Origin: Tubiluchus corallicola
Taxonomy: Eukaryota > Priapulida > Priapulimorpha > Priapulimorphida > Tubiluchidae
NCBI GenBank assembly: GCA_030141605.1
Contig: JAQGDQ010000121.1
Location: 124,001-188,000 of the forward strand
DNA: 64,000 bases
Direction: 5' to 3'
A program made the translations under genes and the position numbers. The notes beneath the pieces are model-generated. The model made no database searches and was not told the DNA's origin. It was given only the letters and a program-made list of their open reading frames with translations. Positions 24,483 to 38,000 of this stretch are shown here, in pieces; the first letter of the stretch is position 1; each line of letters starts with the position of its first letter.

Positions 24483-26800
24483 AATACTACTTTAGTGGCC
24501 ATTTATAGCAAAAACCCATTTGTTTTTCAACCCGAACTGGAAAATGAATTTATACCCAGAGGAACAAATCTATGTGTAAAGGTAAAGCATTGACAAGATC
24601 CTCAAAAAACAAATATCCTATGGATGAGGACAGCGACATCATCAGCATTATTCTAATCATTTTTTTATTTTTACTACTATAATTTCCATTGTTGTTGTAC
24701 TGTTGTCAACTTCATTAAATTTTTTGTTGTTTTTGACAGCCGACGGTACAACAGAGTCGTTGTTAGGCGCTTTATGTAGGCAGCAATCCAGTTACGTTTT
24801 TCGTTTAAGAAGTTACCGTGAATGGCGGAAAGCTAATTTGTTTTGCGTTTCAATTTGTATTTTATTTGTGTTTTGAGCAGAAGTAACCGCCACGTTTTAA
24901 GCTGTTTTTTGCTACACTTACGTACTAAACCCAGTTTGATTTAAATGTTGGGGTTAAAAACAGTAAATTTGGTTAGTTCGTCGAAAGAGCGAAGGTGTGA
25001 TGTTTAAACTTAATTAAGTGCAAACTAGTAATATCTGATAATCATGCTTTGTTTTAGCCTTTAGTATAAACTGTGTTCACTAAAAGGTTGCTAACATTTT
25101 TGTACTGAGTTGCCGTTTAACTTTTAATTACCGCAGATCGACGGGGCGAAGCCTATAACTATAAGTAGGCTTTTTGCTCATAGTTGTCTTGTTAAACCTC
25201 TGTTTATGTAACTAATACTAATAATATAATGAGTAATAATATGTATTATTTAATGTAATTGAGCACTATCTCCAAAGTCTATCGACAAAATGTTCATGCA
25301 GATGCTTTAATCAACACAAAAAGAAAACTTTATCGCAAAAAAAAATTCTCACAAAACTGAAGGAATGTTATTGAACCGAATGTGCCTATGTGAGGAGAGA
25401 GGAGTTGATTAGCTTGTCAGTTTGATGATAAACAGCTTGTCTTTTAATTGTGAGAAATAGTTGTTTTTGTTTTAAACTATCTTTCGTTTGCTTGAGAAAG
25501 ATAATTTTTATGTTCTATCCCACTTTAAGAAATAATATTTTCCCTTTTATTTCTTTTTGTAATATGAATAATAATATAATGAAAATCACAATTTTTAATT
25601 ACTTAAAACTTAAAACCAGTAATTGAAAAATATTGAAACTAAAAAGTAAAATGGCAGTCAGTAGGGCTGCTAGAGCATAGACACGTCAAAGGCCTGCAGC
25701 CCAGTGAAGTATAATTTACCAATCTGCATAATCACCATCACAAATCATTTCAGTTGAGATGTCAGAAAATCACCAATTGTTTAGTGCATTTTAGTTTAGT
25801 TTATTATATGCTATTTGCCATAATAGCATTACATAAAAGAAGTGAGACTAATATAATAAAATGAACAAAGCACAGAACATGCAAATATCAGATATGGAGT
25901 TTATCATCATCTCTTACGTTATCTCATTAATGAATTTCCCCATGCTGTTTTCCATTTTTACAGCACTTTATGGCGATGTTGTGTATTACATTCACATGCA
26001 AGCTTACTACCCCCTACCTTCTCCAGAAAGTTTAGTGAATATCAGTTACAAAATTTTTAAAGGTCCTATAATGCTATTTTTTTACGTTATTTTCTTTTAC
26101 AGAGTCGGCGAAATTACACATTTTCTATTTTTTAAAGCAGTTCTGATGCATACCTTTATGTGATATAAGTTTATTTGATATAAATAGATAAAGAATATTG
26201 AAATTACAATTTACAAACCTGCAAGGAACAGCACATTTATAGTAACATACAGAGTAGTATGATGTTACTGTACTATTATTTAAACTGTGTGTAGGCCGTA
26301 TAAGCAATAGGTGTACAGAATACTCCCACTAATTAAATCATGTTGTTAGCCTCTATTTTAGGTAACTTTTCTAGTTAAATTTCATGAAAACTATATTTAA
26401 TCTAATAGCAACTTCCCTTTCTTCACATTTTGAAATATTTCTCCAGATTTTTACACTTTAACTTAAAATTGCACAAAACACGACCGTAGTTGTGATAGAA
26501 CGTCTTTCCCTTTGCTACAAATGGAATCGCCTATCTATCCATGGCAAAAAATAGAGTCAGGCAGCTACACATAGAATAAAGGTGCTCGACTGCATAAAAC
26601 TTATATCAGCAGTCAAACTTTATGAGAATATTTCTGACTTAAAGGTTTAAAGCTTTTCTTCTCTGAAACCTCATTCACACATTCAAAAAAATGCCACAAA
26701 GGTTTTTCTTAATGCCTAAAAATGAAGCACTCTTTCAAGCGGGTTAAAAAATGTTATCTGAAATTCATTTCTTCTTAGTTCTTCATTTTCTTTTGCTTTT
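24483..26800. other. Intergenic, no recognised gene
   Basis: AT-rich sequence. A CpG-bearing stretch near 24735-24850 (GCCGACGGTACAACAGAGTCG) could be a promoter or 5' UTR exon. A 100-codon hydrophobic frame at 25861-26163 shows no family motif and is flanked by AT-rich sequence, so I do not call it. Confidence 0.5.
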
Positions 26801-26804
26801 GAAA

Positions 26805-27222
26805 CTCATAAAGTGTCAGACAGTATACCTGGTCTGCACAGACTCAAAATGTCGGTAAAGCCCGGGGAACAAAACCTGTCTTTACTGCTTTACCGTCTAG
26901 TTCTTTTCTCATTGATCGTTGCTAAGAATCCCACGTTATTTTTACAATTTTATATGTTGGAAAACGATCACTCTTTGCCAGAAGCATTGTCTGAACTGGA
27001 CATTGGGTAAAAGATAAGTTGGCAGTGAGACATTTATGAAGCAGAAATGATCAGAAAACAGAAAATTAACTGCAACAAGAAAGCAGCCCAGTGCGAAATA
27101 CCAGTGATGCCACGCTAAAACTTTTACACGCTAATATTTTTTCATCTATAAAATATAATGCATTCAAGTAAGTGTGGAAAAAGCTATGATTTGAGCTTAA
27201 CATTAAAAATACTTCAGCGAGT
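26805..27222. mobile_element. Family A inverted-repeat element, copy 2 (right part)
   Basis: It shares AGACAGTATACCTGGTC, CAATTTTATATGTTGGAAAA, GCAGAAATGATCAGAAAA, GAAATACCAGTGATGCCACG and GATTTGAGCTTAACA with copy 1 (13001-14300), in the same orientation. I could not find the left end; the copy is probably truncated. Confidence 0.65.
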
Positions 27223-27952
27223 ACCTCAGTCTCTCTATAACCGGCGTACCGCGTGACTTGCCCACATGTAAATACGCCGAGAGTCACACATGTGCAGTGT
27301 CGTTCCTTGCAGGATGTCACTTCAGCTTTCTTCTCTGATTTTACGTTTTTCCCGAGATGTTCAGTGCTGCGCTAAATTTGAAGCGTTTCAATGTTAACCC
27401 AAGTGGAATGAGCAAGTTTATAAAGAAATAAACCCCCTTTTTGTATCACGCTGGCCAGTAGTGAATTTTGACAGCAAGTATCTACCAAGGGGTCAGTGGA
27501 CTTTTAAATAATCTTCTTATGAACAAACAGACAACGATGAAAACAACCTCCTTAGCAAATGTAGAAATTGCAATTGTGGGTTCAGAGATGATATTGTATT
27601 ATGGGAAGCCATCCACAAATCTTATTAGGCATATAATGCTCTCTGCCATATGGCGATCTCTCAAACTAAGGACTACAAAATTTAGATAGAAAAACAGGCA
27701 AAAACTACAAAATGTGTTTTTACTTTTCATTTCTCCCAGAGACCACTATTTAATAAATAATGTTAGGAGTTTATCAGTGATATCAATGATATCAGTAATA
27801 AGGTTTGAAGTCTGCCAAGTTTAGGCTATGACTCCAACAATTTTACATTTTTCTGCACATTTATGCATCTAATGAAAAGTCTTAAGGTGATGTATATATT
27901 GTATACACATATGAATAAATTTTGTATATGTTTACTTTATTAGGTTATATGA

Positions 27953-28037
27953 ATGGCTGCAAGCCAGTTTCAATTTCATCAGCCATTTTCAAGTGGCAAA
28001 CGTCGAAAATTATCGGCTGTGGTTGTAGATAACGCCA
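27953..28037 (+). CDS. Candidate first coding exon of an unidentified gene
   Basis: ATG opens 28 codons (MAASQFQFHQPFSSG, then KRRKLSAVVVDNA) ending at a strong donor, GCCA|GTAAGT. An acceptor-like TTTACTTTATTAG lies just upstream at 27942. Codon use is less AT-biased than the neighbouring sequence, and the KRRK could be part of a nuclear localisation signal. I found no convincing next exon before KIDINS220, so this is only a candidate. Confidence 0.3.
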
Positions 28038-30612
28038 GTAAGTATCTTTTCAGTACTAGTGTGCTTCTACAGATTTAAAAAAAATGTAATTGCTGAAACC
28101 TCACTGTTCACATGTTTTTGAGAAAGCTGTATTTTTGTGTTGTTTTTTCCGATCTGATACGATACAGACATTGCAAAACATTCCGACACAGAATTTTTTG
28201 TGTATGTGGCTTAGAGAAAAAGTCAAGCTCTTTGGGAAGCTACACTTATTTCAACAATAAAAGTGCAATAAAGTGCCAATCATTTGACATTTGAGCGCTC
28301 CCATCTCATTTTGAACACCCATTTTTCAACCGATGACATCATTCATTGATGGAAAAAAAGCAGCATACTGTCAGTTTGTGTCAAAGGTATAAGAAGTTCT
28401 TTGCTAAAAACAGACAGCAATTTTGAAATATTTCTGCATGAATACTAAGTAAGCTGCAGAAGTCTAAATTATTTTAACTGGCGCTTGTGTACAAAAACTA
28501 TGGTGCACTTACGAAAAGTTACAAAGCCACTAATTACTTAGAATTTTTCAGTGAATGGCAGCAACCACCATGTCTGAAAGTTTGTGTACAGCTTAGTATA
28601 AATTAACTTTATGTTTTAAAGACAGTTTTTTGCAAATATCTTTATTACATTTTTCTAAGTTTAAGTTATGAAAATAAAATAAACCCAATATACTAAATGG
28701 TGTGTCCTTTCCTTGAAAAAAATACAATTGAAATTTGGTAGCTTATTACTGAAATGAACATAATTAACATCATTCTGATTTTCATTTCTTTTTTTTTGTG
28801 AAATTTAATTTCAAAATTATAATTGAATTTAGTTAAATTGAAAACACCATGAATGGAGCTTAACTTTGTAAACTTAAATGGCAACATCATTACGTGGTAA
28901 AAATAAGAAAGGGTTAGCACTTGTGCTTTAGGAAAACTAAAACAGTCTAGTAAGACATCATTAATGATTAACGAAATCTCAAGTAACAATGTCTGAGCTA
29001 AATGGAGCCTTTATTTATCTACAGTGTGACTCATCAGCTGTGGTTAGGTAGGTTTGAGTGTTTAATAATGGCATTCAGCAAGGTGAAGTCACTTGAAGGT
29101 TAATAAGCTTAAATGTAGATTTAGATTATATATTGGTATATATCGTACTATAGAAACATGTAGCTATAATACTATGAGTATTTTACTATTTGATATGTTT
29201 GCACCAGCCGAGCAAGGTCACTTGCAAGTATGTTAGGGTAAAAAATCAGGGGGATAGATTTAAAGAAAGTATTTAGAAGCAAACTAGTAATGAATTTTAT
29301 GGAGTGTTGTCTTTGGTTTTGTTATATTTTAATTTATATTGAAGAACAGTTTAGTTTGAATATTTTGACTATCCTGAAGTATTTTGACCATCTAAACTCG
29401 TCATAAATTTATACTTTATATAGTAGTTTTTTAGTACATGTAAAAGGACACCTCTTAGGTGTTTTATCTTGTATATGCCTTAGATCTACATCAATAATTG
29501 TCTTAACTGTTACCAAGTTATACAAATTTTAGGTTTTTGTGCCAAATTCCACTTCCGAAGTGAATAAATATTCATAACTTATTGTTCCTGTTCCTGTTCT
29601 CATCGTCCTGTGATTTTTATCATGACTTTTTTCTGGCCACAGCCTTTTCCTACATTCTTTTCCTGTGACAGAACACCTTCTGATGTGGAAATAGAATCCG
29701 GTAAGCATGTTTTGATATTAAAGATTTTAAAGACTTAAAAGTTCTCAAAAGTATTCTAAGTGAGCTTTCAAAGATGTAGATATCTGTTTAACGTTTTTCA
29801 TTCTTTCGTAAAACTTTAATCTTGAATAGCTGTTTTACAAATTGAAAAACTGATTTACTATTAAGCAACTGGTTTACGAAAAACAGAGAGATTGTCACTA
29901 GGATCAGCACAGTCGCGCATTTGATTCTTAAAATTTTTTTTATTGTTTAAACTTTTTTCTCAAAATAGAATGTCAAAGAGTATAGTACAAAAGGTAAACT
30001 GCAACTTATTTTATCATTCCCAAAACCAAAACTGAGAAGTCTGCTACTGATTCTAGGATGTGATACATAGATGTTGTTCCATAATATTCTGTTGTTAGTT
30101 TGTATTTTTGCCAGCTATTCCAAATCTCAACACATCAGAGATATTAATAAATATAGATATTTATCAAACACATCAAAGGTATTGATGAATATAAATCGTT
30201 TAGCAGAAACTGATAATGGAGACGAGGAATTAAGTTACTTTTATAGCTGGCTAACACTCCAGTTGACTTGCTGACAAATATCACATTTTAGTTAAACCCA
30301 GATTTTAGAGTTATGTTTTTATACTAAAGATACTTCATTTAGGCAGTCAGTTGTGATAGCAAGGTAAATGTAAATATCGTTTAGCACTGTAGTTAACAAA
30401 TTTCATTGAAGTGTGAGTCTTTGAAAAGTGTAATTATTTGATAATGGAATAACATTAACTGTAATGTCAAATTTCTAATTAAAAGGTTCCCTTTATTAGC
30501 TTACCTTATCTAATGCTATAAGATTATCAGTAAGCCTTTATAAATGCTTAGTTCCAATGATATTTATTTGAAGAAGAATTGTTGTGTCCAAATATCTGCA
30601 CTTTTATCAGAT
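28038..30612. other. Intergenic, no recognised gene
   Basis: AT-rich non-coding sequence with a fragment of the GTCACAGG family near 29595-29680. A 67-codon frame at 30071-30274 starts with a signal-peptide-like MLFHNILLLVCIFASYSKSQ, but it has no family motif and no visible gene structure. Confidence 0.45.
29595..29680. repeat. Fragment of the GTCACAGG palindromic family
   Basis: Successive GTGATTTTTATCATGACTTTTTTCTGG and TTTTCCTGTGACAG-like units match the right arms of the elements at 376-540 and 58970-59411. Confidence 0.45.
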
Positions 30613-30618
30613 TTTATT
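30613..30618 (-). promoter_or_regulatory. Polyadenylation signal for the exon ending at 30634
   Basis: AATAAA on the minus strand, about 16 bases after the stop codon of the exon at 30634-31064. The closeness is unusual but possible, and it supports that exon as a gene end. Confidence 0.5.
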
Positions 30619-30633
30619 CAGGGATGTCAGAGT

Positions 30634-31064
30634 CTACCTTTGTAAAATATGCTGTTCCATTAACCTTGGTTTTCTTGAGCCGAATTCAGTGTGTGCATGT
30701 GCGGTGATATATTTAGAGAACATGATATTCATGAATGTTTTTCCAGGGCGAAGTCTGAAATAACTTGCTAAACAAAACACCTCTTTTGTAAACCTTATGG
30801 ACTCCTGCATAGTTTTAAGGGAAATCATAAAAAGTTTTTTCGATGTTCTAATTGCTTTAATTCCAAGTACTGGTTTACATAGTATTGTTGGTTTAGTTTT
30901 TTGAACCCCCGCTTTTTTGAGTCCACCCCATTCGCGAATTTTTCCTGTAACACAAACATTGTTTCCTGCAGTCAGCTGCATTGGGTTTACGTGTCTTAGC
31001 TGCTGCTTGATGAATGTTAAGTGACTTGGACTCTTCAATTGATACTCTGTTTGTTGATAAATAT
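30634..31064 (-). CDS. Terminal coding exon of an unidentified gene
   Basis: On the minus strand a strong acceptor (GTTATTTTTTCAG) at 31065 opens an uninterrupted frame of about 143 codons starting in phase 1 with IYQQTEYQLKSPSHLTF and running to a stop at 30634. Recognisable pieces are MQLTAGNNVCVTGKIREWGG, KPVLGIKAIRTSKKLFM and a basic tail RKPRLMEQHILQR. The composition is balanced and not repetitive, and AATAAA follows closely. VCVTGKI could be a beta strand of an OB-like fold, but that is a guess. I do not recognise the family. The upstream exons must lie right of 31065, so the gene runs toward or into the KIDINS220 locus on the opposite strand. Confidence 0.6.
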
Positions 31065-31066
31065 CT

Positions 31067-32001
31067 GAAAAAATAACTACTGTTAGTCTGTTATTTAATG
31101 CTTATGTAGCTGCATACAGTCTTGCGTATTACGTAAGTGCCTCTATAATTACATTAAATGTGTGTGATTTTATTTAATTTGAATACAGTATTTTTAACAC
31201 TGGCTGAAGAAGCATGATACTGTTAATGGCTTTAGTGGTGGTATTAAGTTTTCAGCAAAAACAGCAAAGTTAAATGGCATGTGTTATTTTTTGTTTTTGC
31301 TGTTAATTAACTTTCATAAATCGTAAAATGTTGGCCACCTTAGATTACTACATTTTAGTGTAAAGAAAAGTAAACAGAGATTTTGACAGATATTAAAAAC
31401 ATTTTGAAAGTGTTACTGTCGTTAAAACAGTTTTGTTTTTCTGTATAATGTACGGTTTATCTATTTAAAGAAACAAAATATAATCTCAAGCAGATCTAAA
31501 ATAATTTTTTTTTGAAATCGGTCATGAAAAGACCGGCAATAACTTGACAGTGGTCTTAGTGTAAGAAAAAACTTGGTGCAGGTCAACATTATTTTGACAA
31601 TTGCTAAACAGTTACCCGATCATTTAGGTTTTAGTGAGCATGTTGTTTTTGTGCATTTGAATTGTGAAAACAGCTGTTTGAACTTATCTGTGTCCCATGA
31701 ATAATATAACCTTAGATCGTGGTCTCATCTATTTTGTCATAGGCCAAGTTAGCATTCCAATTTAAATAACATTGTTTGGCATATGTTGTCTTAGCTGCAA
31801 GTTCATTTTGTTAGCGAGCGTCATAGGTGCCTAGTTGTTTACCAAGCTTGAATATTCCTAAAGTATTATTGATACCCATTTTGAGCTTGTGAGCTTTACA
31901 AGTGCAAATATTTAGATCATAATGATACAGAACTTTAAATTTGCAAGGTAGAATTGTATTAATTGTTGTAAATGACACTGCTTGCAGAAGAGAAAGGAGA
32001 A
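31067..32001. other. Upstream flank of KIDINS220
   Basis: No ORF or exon could be assigned. It presumably contains the KIDINS220 promoter and 5' UTR, and possibly an intron of the minus-strand gene ending at 30634. No TATA box is evident near 32002. Confidence 0.4.
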
Positions 32002-35000
32002 ATGACAACACTTGGCGTACAGAATCTGTTCAGTGCAGTAGGTAAAGGTGATCTCACAAATCTTTGTATTTTGCTGGACAATCTAGTCACTGGCGTAGAT
32101 GAAGATGTAGATCTGGTAAGTTTGGAAATATGACAAAATATTTTATGATCAACCATTTTTATGCAAAAAATTCTCAAAGGGGAGAATTCATTGCCAAATA
32201 CTAGTGCAATAAACACAGTTACTTTTGTCATTTTTATATTTTCATTGTCATTGAACAGTTAAGAGTGCAAAATGTCTTACCGATATTGTTTTTATCAAAA
32301 AAGATTTTCTTTGAACAAAACTGCTGATGTTTTAAAATTGCAGAGACTTCATTTTACATGATTTTCACAATTTGTATGTACCTTAACTTGAAACCTGTTT
32401 TTAGCTTCATTGAGATCACTGACTGCACGATTTTATATTGAAATTTCATTAATCAGTTCTTTGTGTATGGTGTAATGTATTCAGAATGAAACTTTCTGTG
32501 TAGCAGAGTTTTCTGTGTTCATGTTAAAATTTCTTTGTTTCGGAACCCAAGAACAATCAAACACACAAAAAACATAGCTGATACATGACACTGTAGAGTT
32601 AAAATTGGGTTCTATTGAGCTTTTGTTTTCAGGATCAGTATAAAAAATTATTTTGGTCTATTTATTGTATTTATTCATTGCTTGTAGAATGGAGGAACTC
32701 TGCTTATGTTTGCTAGCGAGAAAGGTCACATGGCAGTTGTCCGTGAGCTGATTGGGCGTGGTGCTGATGTTAATGCAGAAGATTGGGATAACTGGTCAGC
32801 ATTGATTTATGCTGCAAAGGAGGGAAAAGCTGACATTGTTGGTGAATTACTAGACCATGGAGCTAGGATAAATCATAGAGAAATGGTAAACCTTTAAGCT
32901 CATTTTGGTATTGAAATTATTTGATTGTTTGGTTTTGAAATTTCATGACTTGTGCATTAATCACATTTGAATTTTTATGTGCTGTTTGTTGTGAAATAGG
33001 TTGCTACTATCACCATTCAAAACATTTTGAACTGCAAATTGCAAAATTGAAAATAGAAAAAATGATGGTTCCCTTTGGCTCATGTCTGATCATAATCAGA
33101 TGCTGTAGTTTAAGGTAAGATAAGAGTATAGATACCAAACTGTGACCGATCAAATTTAATAGCATTGTACATTTGTGCATGTATCTCATGCTTCTGTTGT
33201 AGCATTATATTGTCATATTGTTCTTTTGTACATTGTAGGGTGGTTGGACAGCTTTAATATGGGCTAGCTACAGAGGATGGATTAACGTTTTACAAGTGTT
33301 ATTAGACAGAGGTGCCGATACAAATATAAAAGGAGAGGTAATGTTTTATATGAAATAAAGTTCATTTTCATATAAACCATGGGACTTGGTGTTGTCACAC
33401 TGATACGGGGTTTGATTAGATTGACAATATTTACCACTGCTGTCCTGGTAGAATGAGTTGTAGCTATTGAAATTTGATTAGTTACAATTAGTGCATATCG
33501 GCAAGCATGGCTACTTAAGAGAAATTACTGTAGCTTTGAAACTTATCATTTCATAAATTTAACGTGCTTGCACAATATCTGCTGGCTACAAAATTGTAAT
33601 CTTCTGTTGTTGATTGTTTCACTATATAAAATGACTGAACTGCAATCTTGCAGATGTCTGACTCTTGGCCCATTATAGAACTTGTTTTACAGATCAATGT
33701 TAAGCAGTGTTGGTCCAAAAAAAGAGGTGCTGGCAACTAACAACATAATTTACTGTAATGTAATGTATGATAACATAGCATAACACAATGTAAAGTCGAT
33801 TTGCTCTATTATAAAAAAGTAAGTAATACAACAAATTAACCAATAAATACAGTAAAGTATTTTCATAGTGTAATTAGCTAGATTTTTAATGACGATACAG
33901 AATCGTTAAGCTTAATAAGGCTTTTACGTTTTTTTACGCTAATGTGCAGTTTAAGAAAATGATATTCTAGGTTACATAGAATTATTTGCACCTCTCTATC
34001 ATCTAGACTTTTCAAGTTGATCATGACTATCCTAGTCAATTTTTGATAAACATTAAGCACAAAACAACATAATTATCTGCTTTATTTTTAGCATCATATG
34101 TCAAGCCTGATTTGGGCTGCTGGGCGTGGTCACACTGATATTGTCACACTGTTATTGGACAAAGGTGCTAAGGTTGATAGTGTTGACAAGGTATGTTTTT
34201 ATCAATTATCAGTTATATGCTATACACACTACAAGTATATGTTATTTGGTATTATTGCTGTGATCATTTCCGCTTGCCCTTTCATGATACTTTTATATAT
34301 TTTTAATAAAAGTATTTTTTCAATTATTGTATGGGTTTGCTGTTTATTGTAACATTCTAGTTTATTGATATTCATTTGATTTATCTACAGTATGGCACTA
34401 CAGCTCTTGTTTGGGCCTGCAGGAGAGGGTTCACAGAGACAGTCAAAGCTTTGCTCCGTGGTGGTGCTAATATAGATATAGCTGGCATGGTATGCAACAA
34501 TCTTTATGATGTATTTTCAGTACTTACTGTTTAATGAGTGTATTTAATAGTGGAAACGACAACCACAACAACAACAACAGTAACTACAACAATAAGAGTT
34601 ATTACTAGAAATACTCTTTCAATTGACTAAAGATTTGTAAATGTCTGCATATGCTTGTGGACTTTTTTAGCATTTGTGACAAAGCTTTCATACTGTACTG
34701 ATGCTTTTAATTGAGAAAATGTTTAACAGTTGAGAATACAAGGAACAGCCTATTCAAGAATTGAAGCTAATTGGTAGAATTTGACAAAGCTTTTCAAAAT
34801 CCTGTCCCACCCATGTGACATACTACTGCTAACTCAAAGCGTATAATTTTAATATTTCTCCGTTATCATTGTTAATAATTTTTATTCTTTTATTACAGAA
34901 CTCATGGACTCCATTAATAGCTGCAGCAAGAGGAAACTATGTGGAGGTAGTGCGATTGTTGCTAGAACATAGTCCTAATATAAATGCTGTGGACAAAGAT

Positions 35001-38000
35001 GGTTATTCCCCATTGTTTATAGCCGCTAAAGAAGGTTATTCGGCTATAGCATTGGCCTTCATCAATGCTGGTGCATACATCAATGTCCCTGATAGAAATG
35101 GCGACACTTTGCTTATTGTAGCAACTAAACATGGTAATCTAGACATTGTTAAAGCATTGCTGGCTAGATATGCAGATGTGGATCACCGTGGAAATGAGAA
35201 CAAGACGGCTATCTTCTGGGCAGTTGATCGCGGTAACTTGGACATTGTTGAAGCCATTCTCAAGGCCAACCCAGACTTGGAGATAGCTGCGCAGGAGGGA
35301 GATACAGCACTGCTGAGAGCCGTCAAACATCGCAATTTGGAAATTGTCGAGATGTTGCTGGCAAAAAGAGCCAAAGTATCTTCAGTGGATAAGCGTGGGG
35401 ATACTCCCATACACATTGCACTGCGAAGCAGACACAGAAAGATAACCGAACGTCTGTTGCGTAACCCGAAGGATGGGCGACTTCTCTATCGACCCAATAA
35501 AGCGGGAGAAACTCCCTACAGTATTGATGCAGCCCACCAAAAGGGCATTTTGACACAGATTTTTGGAGCTCGAAGGTTGAACACTCCCGAAGACAATGAA
35601 AACATGCTGGGGTATGAACTATACAGTAGTGCCTTGGCTGATATGCTGAGTGACCCATCCCTGTGTATGCCCATTACTGTAGGCTTGTTTGCTAAATGGG
35701 GAAGTGGGAAGTCGTTTCTTCTGAATAAACTTAAAGGTGAGTAATGAAATTTTTGGTAACCAACATATTTCATGTACCATTGTAAAATAATAATTAGGAC
35801 CCTATACATTAAGATAACAGTATAAGACTTGAAAAGTTGTTTTACTTATATTTCATAACCTTTTTTGAGTTAAAAACTATAAGCGAAGTAGTACTACAGT
35901 GTAATTAATAATGTTGAGGTTAATTGTTCTGAAACGTTTTTTTACACTGTGCAGTTGTTAATTTTGAAATTCAATTCAAGTTGACATTAAAGTCCCAGTA
36001 AATGTCTCTATGAGGCATGCAATCGTCCAGCAAGTTGACTTCTTGAAAGTTTGTTCACCAGTATCTTTCTACTGAACCTTGCATTGCATTTAACTTATGA
36101 AAACAGTCGATTTTTGTTTTCTGTATTTTCGTTTTTTGTTTATATTATTGTTTTGCTTTTTTTAAATTATTGTAAAATTTTTTATAAATTAAATGTGCAA
36201 TAACGTGAAAGAATGATAATGACTATAACAATATAGTTGTTTTGTTTTTCAGCTGAGATGAGCCGATTTGGTAACCAGATGACCGGTCCTCAGTTTTATT
36301 TCAGCTGGCTGATTTTCTGGCTTCTCTTTTTATGCATTATGCCAATTTCTCTTCTGTTAGCTGTTGGCATAAAGTGGCAACTTGGTGTCAGTGTTTTCGT
36401 CATCGCATTTGCAGTTTGTTATATATTCTTTGGTATGTATGAATAAATCAAATCTTTTTTTGCTGGAAGTGTACCTTAGACCCACTACACTACACAAGTA
36501 TGCACAGTATGCTACATGATATAGTACACTACTCAATGTAGTACACTACGTAATACGTACACTACACAATACAGTACAGTACACTATGTCACAAAGACAA
36601 ACTTATTAAGCGTTTTTTCTTATTCAGTAGTGGAGTTGCGCTAGTAGAATAGAATGATACATGATACATATACTGTTTTTCAGCAATAAATTAATGACTG
36701 CCTGGTTTATAAAAAGCTATTTGATTTGCTCACGAAGTTAACCAGTAAAATACAACATATACTAGATATACTATTTAAATGCTAATCTAACAAGACTTAG
36801 TTTTAGCAAAATGTATTTGTAAATGTTTACTTGATAAATTGTAGAAATTTAAGTAAAAGCAAGTAAATGTTGGTACAAGATTAAATTTTAAATTAAAACC
36901 TAAGATGAAAAAATCCTTTGTTGAAATTACCAGCTTCAGAGTTCGAATATATTTCGTAGAGAAATGGATCGGTTAATGAAACTGCTTAGCATATCTCATT
37001 CATTGAAACATGATTATTTACTTGTTTGTTGTTTATTTGATCTAGCTCTCGTTGATTATGGAACTCGTTATCAAGACTGGGCGTGGGCTGAACAGGTCAG
37101 CATGTTTCTTGGCGAGAAGTTTGAATCACTCATGTTACTACTGCAAGTTATTTTCTGCCACCCCATTGCCATCGACAGTCAGGAAGCGCGACCAATCCGG
37201 TATCAGCTTGCTCCTTGTCCATTTATTATTAATATTAGATTTACTGTGTGATTATGGAGTTCACTGATTGTAGCGAAGCTGAACAAGTAAAAGTGCTATC
37301 ATAATTTAATTATTTCATTTAATTATTTATACATTTTGGTTTCTGCACTCAAGGGCAGGGTCACTTAATGTAGTGATGAGACCAGAGCCTATGTTATTAT
37401 CAAGTACTAGCAATAATAAAATTTAGACACTGAACTTGCAGAAGTGTCAGCAATGTTCGGATTTTATTTCGTTTAACAACTGAAATAAACAGAAGTAGCA
37501 TAGCAGCAAAAGCTGCCTAGTAACGTTTAGCAACACTTTTTCCAAGGTCATCCATCTATCTACATCAAGCAATTTGTCTGCTTCACATATGCACTTCAAG
37601 TGAACTTGTACTCGGTGTCAAAATTTAAAAACTGACCTTGTTTACACCTTTACTGTGGCATTTGGTACTACTTTTTGGCTTTTTACATCCATAAATTTAT
37701 TGAAGGCTAGTGTGATGCCATTGTGTTAAATGTGTTGACTTTAGAATTTGGTATCTAAGTTCTTTCAATTTTTCATCTTTTTCTATTAATCTGAGTGATG
37801 CTCATTACTCAGTATACATTTTGTTTGTTAATTCTAATTTAAATTCTGAAACTGTACCATTTTATAGGTAATATTTATTTAAGATGAAATTTTATTTTGT
37901 TTCAGGTTTTTGTTCACAGACTACCATCGCTTAACAAGTGTTGGTGGAGAGAAGACTCTTGCTCGGACAATGGGATCCTTATGTGATGCTGTTGAGCAAG

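Noticed and set aside
25861-26163. 100-codon hydrophobic ORF
   Set aside because: The Phe/Ile/Tyr-rich composition is what AT-rich DNA gives by chance, and no motif or gene structure supports it.
30071-30274. Signal-peptide-like small ORF
   Set aside because: The hydrophobic start is suggestive, but there is no cysteine pattern, splice context or polyadenylation signal to support a secreted peptide.
35139-35809. Several minus-strand frames of 60-110 codons
   Set aside because: They lie antisense to KIDINS220 exon 6, whose ankyrin and Walker A protein is unmistakable, so they are shadows of that exon.
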